This document shows, piece by piece, positions 52,999-61,287 of a stretch of 64,000 nt of DNA; position 1 is the first letter of the stretch, and each line of letters begins with the position of its first letter. The translations under genes were made by a program, and so were the position numbers. A model generated the notes under the pieces. The model was not told the origin of the DNA. It saw only the letters and a program-made list of their open reading frames with translations, and did no database searches. The DNA is from Zobellia alginiliquefaciens (GTDB lineage: Bacteria > Bacteroidota > Bacteroidia > Flavobacteriales > Flavobacteriaceae). The stretch spans positions 3,906,001 through 3,970,000 of the forward strand of contig NZ_CP119758.1 of NCBI RefSeq assembly GCF_029323795.1, given 5' to 3'.

Positions 52999-55050
52999 CT
53001 ATGAGATAAGGCCTTTTTTAAGCCATTTTCGTTTGGCCCAAAAATTAAGTTTAATGTAGTAATATGACAGGTTCACGGGCCACGATAGCCAATAGTATCC
53101 CCTGTAATATAAGAACGGCTTAACTTTAACTAAGTAACGGAAAACCTTTTCAGGTGATTTAATAAAGGTTTTTAACAGTCCAATTTTGGATATACTTATG
53201 TGATTAGGGTTGTACTCAAGTCCAACCTTATTCTCACCAACATTTTGGTAAAAGCCTTTTGTAATTTGTTGAATGAACTTAAGTTTCTTTCTGGTAGTAA
53301 ATATTCCCGTTCTCATAGCCATATCGGTTAGATATTCCTGAGTAACGGTTTGGGAATAATCTATGGGACGTAGCTGGGCGAACAAGTTCTTAAATTCTGA
53401 AAACATGTATTCTTGGATAGAACCAATATATTCGTCATAAACCTTTTTTTCGCTAGGTTCATGGTACTCAACGGTAGGAGATTTTCCCTCCTCAGCAAAT
53501 TGGTATGATAAGGTACTACCATGAGGCGCTGCTAGTAATTGTTCGTAAAGTTGCCCGTTGGCCATAAGAATATCATCCGAAAAATCATGATTCGGGTATA
53601 TTGAAAAATTTAGACCATATCTCTTGGTATCTTGCTCAATAGTGTAGATTTCTTTTAGACCTAAATAATAACCTGTAACGGGAATCTCTCTTGAGAAAAA
53701 TTTATAGATGCTTTCCTGCATAGTACCGCCCCAACCCACATCTACAAGCGCTAAACCATCTTCTCTATAGTTAGCTCCAAAAGATTCTAGATATTTTAAG
53801 AATGCAGTTTTCTGTAATATCCTGTTCTTTTCATAGGCTTCTTGAAAAATTATATTTTTTCTAAGGTGACCCATGGTATGCGAACTAAAAAAGTTGGCGG
53901 TAGTCTCATCTTTGTCAACAGGAATACCTTTTATAATACTGTTTTTTGTATCATCCGAAAAAGGAAACCAATCAAGAAAATGTTCTAAGGACATATCCCC
54001 GAACTTTTTCATCAATTTCTCAAAATCTTCTTCTGCTAATGGGCGTAAAGCAAGTTGAGTAGCGGATTGCCTAGAGGCTTTAAGATAATGCGTGTGTATC
54101 TTCTCTTCACTCTGAAAAAGATTCATCTCTTGGTAACTATCGAATAATTGTTTCAAAAAATGACCTTCTCTAGCAAGAAAGTAGAGGTCTTTAATGCCAT
54201 TCTTTTTGGCATTGATATAAAGCCTTTCGGTAAAAAAATAAAAATGGATAATATACTCACTGAAGAGGTATTCACTTTGCAAGCACTTAGATTCAAGAGT
54301 ATGGCAGACTTTTTTAAAATCTCCTTTGTCCGATCCAAAAAGGTTCTTTTTGTTTCGAAATTTATGAGAAAAATGTTTTAAGTGTAACGAATCAATATTG
54401 TGCTTGGCAGCATTGGAGACATCACTTTTTTTATTGTCACCAATCATAAGCACAGATTTGGCATCTGTATTGATTTTGTTTAAAACGTACGGGTATAAAC
54501 CGCCTTTTTCTTTACTTTCTCCAACGGTAGCTGAAATAAAAACATCCTCAAAAAGATGGTCTATTTTATGAAATTCTAAAATTTTTGAAATTATTTTTTC
54601 AGAAAGATAAAAGTCAGATAGTAAGTAAATACGATATCCTTTTTGTTTAAAATAAGAGAGAATTTCAATCAGTTCCTCATTTTTAAATTGAACTGAGGTT
54701 TCCGCAATTAAATCGGCTTTTTCAAAAAGTGTTTTAAACCTACTAAAAGATGTGTTTTTCAGATGGTTTGTGTTCACCAGTCTCTGATAAACCTCCTTAA
54801 CAACATCTTCGTACGTGGTTTCTAAGGTAGAACGACCTTGCTTCTTGGCAACGTATGATAAGGACTCGTTACGTATCGTAAAGAGAATCTCGGAGGAGAG
54901 GCTCATGCCAAGTTCTCTAACCATAAATTTGCCCCATAAGCGTAAGGCATAATTAGGGTGTACAGTACGGTGAACTAATGTATCAAAGAAGTCTGTAAAA
55001 ATTACATCTTTATTAGAAAACCGCGTAATTCTACGCTTCAGGTCAACCAA
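52999..55050 (-). CDS. Large HAD-superfamily protein (COG5610-like) of a polysaccharide cluster
   Basis: The protein has 683 residues. The N-terminal ~230 residues form a HAD fold with motif I FTDFFDTLV (Asp20, Phe22, Asp23, Thr24), motif II-like LLSDFYLS and the late acidic motif MIGDNKKSDVSNA. Asp+2 of the usual DxDxT is replaced by Phe, as in the large COG5610-type group. The remaining ~450 residues are a separate domain with LYFLAREGHFLKQL and DVGWGGTMQESI, a Gly-rich motif often seen in these large HAD proteins of capsule/O-antigen loci. No membrane segment is seen. The start is TTG at 55050. No ATG precedes motif I in frame. It may modify or transfer a phosphoryl-linked group on the glycan, but the function is unknown. 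Confidence 0.75.
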   Translation of the reverse strand: MVDLKRRITRFSNKDVIFTDFFDTLVHRTVHPNYALRLWGKFMVRELGMSLSSEILFTIRNESLSYVAKKQGRSTLETTYEDVVKEVYQRLVNTNHLKNTSFSRFKTLFEKADLIAETSVQFKNEELIEILSYFKQKGYRIYLLSDFYLSEKIISKILEFHKIDHLFEDVFISATVGESKEKGGLYPYVLNKINTDAKSVLMIGDNKKSDVSNAAKHNIDSLHLKHFSHKFRNKKNLFGSDKGDFKKVCHTLESKCLQSEYLFSEYIIHFYFFTERLYINAKKNGIKDLYFLAREGHFLKQLFDSYQEMNLFQSEEKIHTHYLKASRQSATQLALRPLAEEDFEKLMKKFGDMSLEHFLDWFPFSDDTKNSIIKGIPVDKDETTANFFSSHTMGHLRKNIIFQEAYEKNRILQKTAFLKYLESFGANYREDGLALVDVGWGGTMQESIYKFFSREIPVTGYYLGLKEIYTIEQDTKRYGLNFSIYPNHDFSDDILMANGQLYEQLLAAPHGSTLSYQFAEEGKSPTVEYHEPSEKKVYDEYIGSIQEYMFSEFKNLFAQLRPIDYSQTVTQEYLTDMAMRTGIFTTRKKLKFIQQITKGFYQNVGENKVGLEYNPNHISISKIGLLKTFIKSPEKVFRYLVKVKPFLYYRGYYWLSWPVNLSYYYIKLNFWAKRKWLKKGLIS

Positions 55051-55495
55051 GGGGAGTTTATTTAAAGTAAGTTAAATTCTAAATTGAAAGAATTTAACGG
55101 ATAAACAACAGAAAAATTATAGGTGATCTATGATAGATTGAAAGAATAATATCTTCTTTTAATTCTGCGAACCATACTTTTAGGCTCGATTTTGGGGAAC
55201 TGTTTTTTAACTTAGCCACGGTGCTGTCGTTTACGGGGTTTAACTGCGAATATATACGACGAAGTGTAGTGTATGGATGTTTTTTAAGAAAATATTAAGA
55301 AAAAAATCGATAAACAGTAGAACCATTTAGAAATGGTTGGTTTTTATATATGTTTATCTTAAAAAGATGGACTATATAGCAGTATAGGAAAGCATAGATT
55401 TACTCCTTTTTCCTATAACCAAGTAGGATTTTTAAGTAGTAAAAATAAATGAAAGGGTAATTTTTCACCCATTTTAGTCGATTTCCTAAAGGGAA
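55051..55495. other. 445-base gap in the polysaccharide cluster
   Basis: No annotated-size gene fits here. On the minus strand a frame is open from 55294 to a stop at 55094 (66 codons) without an ATG, the first usual start being GTG at 55219 (41 codons). Its codons look more protein-like than the flanks (for example KHPYTTLRRIYSQLN and SLKVWFAELKED), so it may be a gene remnant or a small gene. A 7-bp inverted repeat AACCATT/AATGGTT (55321-55338) followed by GGTTTTT looks like a plus-strand terminator, although both flanking genes are on the minus strand. Confidence 0.4.
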
Positions 55496-56173
55496 TTAGA
55501 TAATTTTAATATTTTCAATACTTCTTACAAATCTTTTTGGAAGACAATTTTTAGTAAAGTAAAGATAGGAGTCGCTATGGATATTCAGTCCGTTGTCAAT
55601 AAGTCCAATGGAGTCCCAACCTAGCTTATTAGGAGAGATAAAGTCCTTTCTAACATTATCGGCAATGTAACAGTAGCGATGATTTTTGAAAGTTTTCTCT
55701 ATCGCCAAGTAGTTGTTCTCATCTGGTTTCTCAGACCCTATTTCTTCCGAAATAATTATTTTATCAAAATATTCCTCAATTCCCAAAGCCGCTAGTTTTG
55801 TTCTTTGGGTTTTGCTTCGTCCGTCAGTAATTAAAGCAAGTTTCCCACCTTGGTTCTTAATTGCATTAAACAAAGGAAAAACACCTTTAAACGGACTAAT
55901 TGAAGGGATATGATTTCTATAGAGCTCAATTAATGTCTCTTTTTTAACATTAAAATGGGTTGTAAGATATTCAAAGACATTCTCCTTGTTACGGTACATG
56001 GAGAACATTTGAGAAAAAAGGATTTCCCCTTGCTCTGGGTCCAGTTTTTTGGCTATGGCAGTGTATGCAGACTTGAGATAGTCGATTTCATTATAGATAG
56101 TGTCATCTAAGTCGAAAACAATGACCGAATTTTCATCAACCTTTATATCCATGGACCAAGATTTCATCGTCAT
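55496..56173 (-). CDS. HAD-family hydrolase
   Basis: This 225-residue HAD phosphatase-type protein has the full motif set: motif I VIVFDLDDTIYNE (Asp21, Asp23), motif II LALITDGRSKTQR, the conserved Lys in GSEKPDENNY, and motif IV YIADNVRKDFISPN. The architecture resembles YjjG/REG-2-like nucleotidases. Its start overlaps the 3' end of the ATP-grasp gene by 38 bases from the first ATG, or 17 from an internal ATG at 56152, so the two are translationally coupled. The same ATP-grasp/HAD pairing suggests joint action on one glycan or sugar-linked intermediate, but the substrate is unknown. Confidence 0.87.
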   Translation of the reverse strand: MTMKSWSMDIKVDENSVIVFDLDDTIYNEIDYLKSAYTAIAKKLDPEQGEILFSQMFSMYRNKENVFEYLTTHFNVKKETLIELYRNHIPSISPFKGVFPLFNAIKNQGGKLALITDGRSKTQRTKLAALGIEEYFDKIIISEEIGSEKPDENNYLAIEKTFKNHRYCYIADNVRKDFISPNKLGWDSIGLIDNGLNIHSDSYLYFTKNCLPKRFVRSIENIKII

Positions 56174-57104
56174 ATCTAATCATTAGAAGATCACTCTCCC
56201 AACAATCAAATTTTTCATCAATTTGTTTGTCTTGTACATACTCTTCTAGAATCCATTTAGGAAAGTTCGCTCCGGACAAATAGGATAAGGGGTAACCTCC
56301 ACCAAACCTGGGATTGATTTCTATGGCACGTACTTTATCTTCGGTATTGTGAACAAAGAACTGAGCAGTAAGACACCCCACAGCTCCATCTACTGTAGCT
56401 AGATTCTTTTTGATATAATCTACCAAAAGATTATTTACGGTCAAGGCTTTATACACTTCACCATCTCTTACTTCTATCCTTTTGCGGGGTACTACGCATT
56501 TTAATTTGTGGTCTTTACCATAATAGAGGTCGCATGTAAATTCGTCATAAATATCATGGTCTAGATACTCCAAGAACATAAGTTTATCATTTTTAAAATG
56601 ATAATCCGTTAATTCATTTTGCTCTCTTATCAGATAAGTATCTACGCTCCTGCTGCCATCAATGGGTTTAATAAATAGGGGAAGCGTGTAGTTTTCTTTA
56701 GTAAACTCTTTGGCCACCTCTACATTGTGTGCTTCAAAAAATGTATGAATCTGCCTTTTATCCCTGCATTTACCAACAAAATCTGTTGAAGCAACAATGG
56801 GTTTGATGTCGTTTTTTTCTAAAAGCGATCTATTTTCCGCCAAGGGAAGTAGTTCTGTGTCAATGGTAGGGATGAGTAAACCTATGTCTCGACTTTTACA
56901 TTCTTTTATTAAGACATCAAAATAATCTGGATGGGTAACAAAAGGAACTTTAAAAAATCCATCGGCTATTTGGCAAGCTCCTGAAAGTATAGGATTCGCA
57001 TCTGATGCAAAGACTTTTGCATTAGGATATATTTTTTTAAGTTCTTTTTGAAATGCTCGGACGAGAGACACTCGTCTACCGGCAGAAGATATAAGAATAT
57101 TCAT
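56136..57104 (-). CDS. ATP-grasp domain protein (CPSase large-subunit-like)
   Basis: This 322-residue protein has a pre-ATP-grasp Rossmann segment ([33 protein letters not shown]), then an ATP-grasp domain with DKRQIHTFFEAHNV, the nucleotide-binding TLPLFIKPIDGSRSVDTYLI and the magnesium-binding AIEINPRFGGGYPLSYL. ATP-grasp ligases form amide or ester bonds through an acyl-phosphate. In polysaccharide loci they may attach amino acids or other acids to sugars. Its ATG overlaps the stop of the glycosyltransferase (ATGA-type, 4 bases) and its end overlaps the HAD gene. The exact substrate is unknown. Confidence 0.87.
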   Translation of the reverse strand: MNILISSAGRRVSLVRAFQKELKKIYPNAKVFASDANPILSGACQIADGFFKVPFVTHPDYFDVLIKECKSRDIGLLIPTIDTELLPLAENRSLLEKNDIKPIVASTDFVGKCRDKRQIHTFFEAHNVEVAKEFTKENYTLPLFIKPIDGSRSVDTYLIREQNELTDYHFKNDKLMFLEYLDHDIYDEFTCDLYYGKDHKLKCVVPRKRIEVRDGEVYKALTVNNLLVDYIKKNLATVDGAVGCLTAQFFVHNTEDKVRAIEINPRFGGGYPLSYLSGANFPKWILEEYVQDKQIDEKFDCWESDLLMIRYDDEILVHGYKG

Positions 57105-58120
57105 TGAGTTAAAGAATAAAAAGATCGGAACATCTTTATGAATGGATTTATCAAAGGCTTTCTATTAAATACGAAAACCAAGCACGAATAGCCTATACCG
57201 TGATAATCTTCACCTAAGAATTTTTTTAGGGGATACGCATCTATTTTTTCAAAATCGGATAACATAGCAGGAATTTCTGATACCGAAATATCTGATTTCA
57301 TTAGACGTACCATAAGGAAAAAAACAAACGATTGCTGTCTGGTTTTTAATCTTTTAATACATGCATGGGCATTTTCATGTTCTTTGGGAACAGTTGCAAT
57401 TAGCTTGTCAAATACATGGGCTGCATTGGCATTGTCATAAATGACTTTATTGTAATGCTCCGGACTCTTATTGCGCATTGCCGACGTTGGCAAAATCCGG
57501 TATCTGTGTACGTCCAAGTTGGTATGCGCCATTCTTTTGGCCTGACAGAACAGCTCGGCAGTAAGTATAGCGTCTTCCATCCATTTGCCTTCAATAAAAC
57601 GTATGCCCGTATTTTTTATAAACTCTCTTTTTATGAGGTACCACCAGATTTCGTTTTGGTGTTTTCTGTGCGCGAGATAGGAAATACCGTCCTCTATAAT
57701 AAGAGTATTTAAGGTATCACCCAAATTATCCGAAACGGGATATCTCTTTTCTACAACAGATTTAGTCTTGAAAGTAAGAATATCTAGGTTGTTGTTATTT
57801 GCAATTTGCAGAAGGACGGGCAATGTACCCTCGGCAACATAATCATCAGGATCTAAAAAATAAATATATTCCCCTTGTGCTAAATCATAGCCCGAATTAC
57901 GGGCCGCACCAACTCCGGCGTTTTTTTTGTCAATTATATGGATATTGGAATGCTTATTGGAATAGTCTTGAGCAATTTTTAGCGTAGCATCCTTAGATTC
58001 ATCGTTTACGATAATTATCTCACATTCTGTTTCTGTCATTTGTTGATCTAAAAGACTGTCTACACATTCTTTTAAATAAAGTTCCATGTTGTAACATGGT
58101 ATAATGATACTTAATCGCAT
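57101..58120 (-). CDS. Family 2 glycosyltransferase
   Basis: This 339-residue GT-A glycosyltransferase starts with [23 protein letters not shown] and has [46 protein letters not shown] (read as two adjacent conserved blocks, with DPDD as the DXD metal motif) and a downstream [12 protein letters not shown] with the ED of the catalytic site. GT2 enzymes of this type transfer sugars from nucleotide donors to a lipid-linked glycan on the cytoplasmic face. It overlaps the sugar-phosphate transferase gene by 10 bases and the ATP-grasp gene by 4, so it is co-translated with both. Confidence 0.92.
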   Translation of the reverse strand: MRLSIIIPCYNMELYLKECVDSLLDQQMTETECEIIIVNDESKDATLKIAQDYSNKHSNIHIIDKKNAGVGAARNSGYDLAQGEYIYFLDPDDYVAEGTLPVLLQIANNNNLDILTFKTKSVVEKRYPVSDNLGDTLNTLIIEDGISYLAHRKHQNEIWWYLIKREFIKNTGIRFIEGKWMEDAILTAELFCQAKRMAHTNLDVHRYRILPTSAMRNKSPEHYNKVIYDNANAAHVFDKLIATVPKEHENAHACIKRLKTRQQSFVFFLMVRLMKSDISVSEIPAMLSDFEKIDAYPLKKFLGEDYHGIGYSCLVFVFNRKPLINPFIKMFRSFYSLTQ

Positions 58121-58737
58121 AATTTGTTATTTCCCGTTCCTGTAAATAGTTCCATTGTAGCGCTTGTATCGGAGGAAATACCATCACTTTTAATAACTTT
58201 CAATACGGTCTTAACCAGTATTTTTAAATCCAGTATAAATGTCAAATGGTCTACATACGACACATCATATTCAAACTTTTTGTCCCAAGAAATAGCGTTT
58301 CTACCATTTACTTGTGCCCACCCTGTTATGCCGGGCTTAACTTCATGTCTTCGCTTTTGGAAATCACTGTAAAGGGGCAGGTAAGAAACCAATAAAGGAC
58401 GAGGACCAATGAGGCTCATGTCTCCTTTTAAAACGTTTAACAATTGTGGCAATTCATCTAGTGATGTCTTTCTAACAAATTTACCTGCGGTGGTAAGCCT
58501 TACTTCATCGGGTAAAAGATTGCCTGAGGCATCTTTTTTATCGTTCATGGTTTTGAATTTCAGTATTTTGAAAACCTTACCGTTTTTTCCTGGACGGCTT
58601 TGAACAAAAAATATGTTGCCATGATTTGCAATTCCTAAAAAGATAATGACAAGCAGTATAATGGGAGAAGTCAATACTAAAATTGACAATGCCAGTATAA
58701 AATCAATTAGTCTCTTAAAAAAATGCCTGTAAATCAT
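58111..58737 (-). CDS. Initiating sugar-phosphate transferase (PglC/WcaJ-type, short form)
   Basis: This 208-residue phosphoglycosyl transferase moves a sugar-1-phosphate onto undecaprenyl phosphate to start glycan assembly. It is the short PglC-like form with a single N-terminal membrane or re-entrant helix (about 10-33, [20 protein letters not shown]) and no extra transmembrane domain. Family motifs are [34 protein letters not shown] with the catalytic Asp-Glu, IGPRPLLV, and the C-terminal [14 protein letters not shown]. The initiating sugar is unknown, HexNAc or bacillosamine-type being usual. It starts 198 bases downstream of the neighbouring GT gene. Confidence 0.94.
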   Translation of the reverse strand: MIYRHFFKRLIDFILALSILVLTSPIILLVIIFLGIANHGNIFFVQSRPGKNGKVFKILKFKTMNDKKDASGNLLPDEVRLTTAGKFVRKTSLDELPQLLNVLKGDMSLIGPRPLLVSYLPLYSDFQKRRHEVKPGITGWAQVNGRNAISWDKKFEYDVSYVDHLTFILDLKILVKTVLKVIKSDGISSDTSATMELFTGTGNNKLCD

Positions 58738-58934
58738 AAAACAATTCTAATTCCTATCGCAAAATAACTATAAAAATACCTACTAATTTTGGATATAGAC
58801 CAAGTACTTGCTTTTTTGTTAAAATACAATTAAAAGCTAGGTCTAGCTTAGGTTTTAAACAGAATTACATTATATTTTAATGGGTTTAAGCTTAAAAATA
58901 GTAGTAGATTTTTATATAGTTCAATAAATGCTAA

Positions 58935-60080
58935 TTACTTTAGAAGCTGATATTCTTTTAATTGTTCGGACCAAACATACTCTTGACTGTATTTTTTAGC
59001 AATCATCTGTCTATACTTTTCATTGTAATTGACATGATTAGACCTGTCTTTTAGACAGTTTAGCATAGCTTCTGTTAATGCATTGCTGTCCTTGACAGGA
59101 ATTATGGTGCCGTTTAATTTGTCCTCAATTATTTCATTGGAACCGTTTATATCGGTAACAATGCTGTAAATACCCATGGCACCTGCCTGTAATAGGACGT
59201 TGGGAAAACCCTCTCTATAGCTGGGAAAAACAAAAACATTTGAGATAGCAAAATAAGGTCTTACATCTTGCTGCCAACCAACTGAAATTATAGATTTGTT
59301 TGTTTCAATTTCATGTTCGATTGAAGTAGGTAAGGGGTCCAGTTCTTTTTCATATGGCCCTACGAGTAATAATTTTGAATTTTTTGATTGCTTCTGTATC
59401 TGAGTAAATGAAGTAATCATCTCCTCTATACCTTTATCACGCCCAATGCGACCTACAAAACACCAAACAAAGTCGGATTCTAGAATAGAAAGTTCGTTCC
59501 TTATATCTTGCAGTACAGTGTTGGAGTATAAATTTGGATCAAAATGACTGAGGTCTATTCCATTAATATTTCCGTGGCCAATTATTTTTAAAGGTTTTTT
59601 GGAAATTCCATAAGAGATTAAGTCGTTTTTGACTCCTAGGCCTTCAGGGTAGATGTTTGTGGCACAGAAGCAGATGATACGATCAAAAAAAATCAACATT
59701 TTCTTCATGATCCCAGTTTGAGTAGGGAATACAAGCCCCGTAAAAGTGTGCAGTCTATTGGGTACACCAGCTAAGTATCCGGCAACCATGCTTAAAAGTC
59801 CGGCCTTGGGAGTAATAGAATGAATAATAAACGGTTTTTCCTTTCTAAAGAGGGTATATAATTTGCAAAGGGATTTTATATCGGCCAAAATATTAATCCT
59901 TCTATCAATATTGACCACTATAGTGTTGATACCTTCGGTTTCTCTTATAGTTTGGTGTTGCTCGCCCTCAGAAGCTATTGCGCTAACCTCAAAACTCTCG
60001 TTCATGAAGCATAATTGACCTTTTAAGAGCACGGCAAGTGAGCCGGGAGCAGCAGCGATTCTAAAAAGTTTTTTTTTCAT
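58935..60080 (-). CDS. Family 4 glycosyltransferase (PglA/CapM-like)
   Basis: This 381-residue GT-B enzyme has an N-terminal acceptor domain containing IIHSITPKAGLLSMVAGYLA and LHTFTGLVFPTQTG, as in the PglA/CapM group. The C-terminal donor domain has FVGRIGRDKGIEEMI, LLLVGPYEKELDP and VFPSYREGFPNVLLQAGAMG, with the E(x7)E motif altered to E-G-F-P-N-V-L-L-Q, so the second Glu is Gln. Relatives transfer GalNAc or other HexNAc to lipid-linked sugars early in the pathway. It follows the next upstream GT by a 45-base gap. Confidence 0.9.
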   Translation of the reverse strand: MKKKLFRIAAAPGSLAVLLKGQLCFMNESFEVSAIASEGEQHQTIRETEGINTIVVNIDRRINILADIKSLCKLYTLFRKEKPFIIHSITPKAGLLSMVAGYLAGVPNRLHTFTGLVFPTQTGIMKKMLIFFDRIICFCATNIYPEGLGVKNDLISYGISKKPLKIIGHGNINGIDLSHFDPNLYSNTVLQDIRNELSILESDFVWCFVGRIGRDKGIEEMITSFTQIQKQSKNSKLLLVGPYEKELDPLPTSIEHEIETNKSIISVGWQQDVRPYFAISNVFVFPSYREGFPNVLLQAGAMGIYSIVTDINGSNEIIEDKLNGTIIPVKDSNALTEAMLNCLKDRSNHVNYNEKYRQMIAKKYSQEYVWSEQLKEYQLLK

Positions 60081-60125
60081 TATTGATTAAGGTGTTTGCA
60101 CCAATGAAATTATAGATGAAGGCCT

Positions 60126-61265
60126 TTATTGTTTGGATAAAGCTAATTCATATGATTTTAAGATTCCTTCCTTGCTAAAGTCTTTTATTCGTTCAAGAAC
60201 ATGGGTTTTACAGCTTTCTAAATATTCTGGATTTTCTAAAAAATAAGCCATTCCTTTTGACATAGCCTGAACATCACCTACAGGGGTTAGGATGCCGTAA
60301 GGTGTTATCATTATGTCTTCGTCATGGGCTTCTTCAAGCTTCATAATCTCACTTGGACCGGATTTGCAATTTGTGGTCAAGATAGGTAACCCACAGCACA
60401 TGGCCTCTAACAATACATTGGGAAATCCTTCATGATTGGAGCCGAAAACAAATAAATCGGCCGATTTTAAGTATTGATAAGGATTATTGTCAAAACCCAA
60501 GAAGAATACGCGGTCTTGTAATCTCAATTCTTTTGCGAGTTCGGTTAAATATTCCGATAGTACTCCCGAGCCCAAAATATATAACCTGGCCTGGGACAAA
60601 TTTTGTAGAGCACGAATCAAAAGTTCATGGTTTTTACCGGTATCAAGTCTCCCCACCGTAATCATGTTGAAATAGTCGGGGTCGAAAAACGAGTTAGCCG
60701 CTTGCTTCTTGGTAATATTCTCAATGTCGACCGGGTTATAAATAACATCGGTTATATTTGAATCAATACCATAGTTTGCTATTAAATCGTTTGCATTTCC
60801 TTGTGAATTGCAAAGTATATAATCGGCTTTCGGGTACAACTTAGAAATTAGCCAATTATTTATTTTTGATTGAGAATTACCATAGCCATATTGAAGACTA
60901 GGAAACGATCGTTCACTTATAATGATTTCAGGACTAGATGAAGAAAACAACCGAGACAAAGTGTTAATGTAGTTGGGTCGTGTAAGCAAGCTAAACGAAT
61001 GGCTAACATTTATTTTTTTCAGTAGTCTGGCATATTTAAAAGCCAAAAAAGGTAGTTTTAATAGTTTGATTATTCCATTTTCATCGCCCTTTGACCTTTC
61101 TAAATAATGGATATTAATGTCTTTGGGAATGTCATAACTGATAGTGTCGTTCATAAGCACCAAATGAACGGAAAATCCTTGTTCTTTTAGGTAGGGTAGT
61201 AGATAGGAAACTACTCGTTCGGCACCACCACCGGCCATGGAATATATAAAAAGGGTTACGTTCAT
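60126..61265 (-). CDS. Family 4 glycosyltransferase (PglH/PglJ-like)
   Basis: This 379-residue GT-B glycosyltransferase has the N-terminal glycine-rich motif MAGGGAERVVSYLLPYL, ISERSFPS, and a donor domain with MITVGRLDTGKNHELLIRAL, LYILGSGVLSEYL and FVFGSNHEGFPNVLLEAMCCGLPI, containing an intact E(x7)E motif. It would extend the lipid-linked glycan in the cytoplasm. Its start lies 22 bases after the AsnB gene stop, so it is in the same transcript. The donor sugar is unknown. Confidence 0.92.
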   Translation of the reverse strand: MNVTLFIYSMAGGGAERVVSYLLPYLKEQGFSVHLVLMNDTISYDIPKDINIHYLERSKGDENGIIKLLKLPFLAFKYARLLKKINVSHSFSLLTRPNYINTLSRLFSSSSPEIIISERSFPSLQYGYGNSQSKINNWLISKLYPKADYILCNSQGNANDLIANYGIDSNITDVIYNPVDIENITKKQAANSFFDPDYFNMITVGRLDTGKNHELLIRALQNLSQARLYILGSGVLSEYLTELAKELRLQDRVFFLGFDNNPYQYLKSADLFVFGSNHEGFPNVLLEAMCCGLPILTTNCKSGPSEIMKLEEAHDEDIMITPYGILTPVGDVQAMSKGMAYFLENPEYLESCKTHVLERIKDFSKEGILKSYELALSKQ

Positions 61266-61287
61266 TCTTTTTTTAGATGTAATCTGG

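Noticed and set aside
55455-55470. GGGT/ACCC hairpin after the 225-residue HAD gene as its terminator
   Set aside because: Only a 4-bp stem, too weak to call.
58738-58934. Promoter for the sugar-phosphate transferase gene (TTATTTTG, minus strand)
   Set aside because: One mismatch to the TA of TAnnTTTG and no -33 box. Not strong enough to list as a feature.
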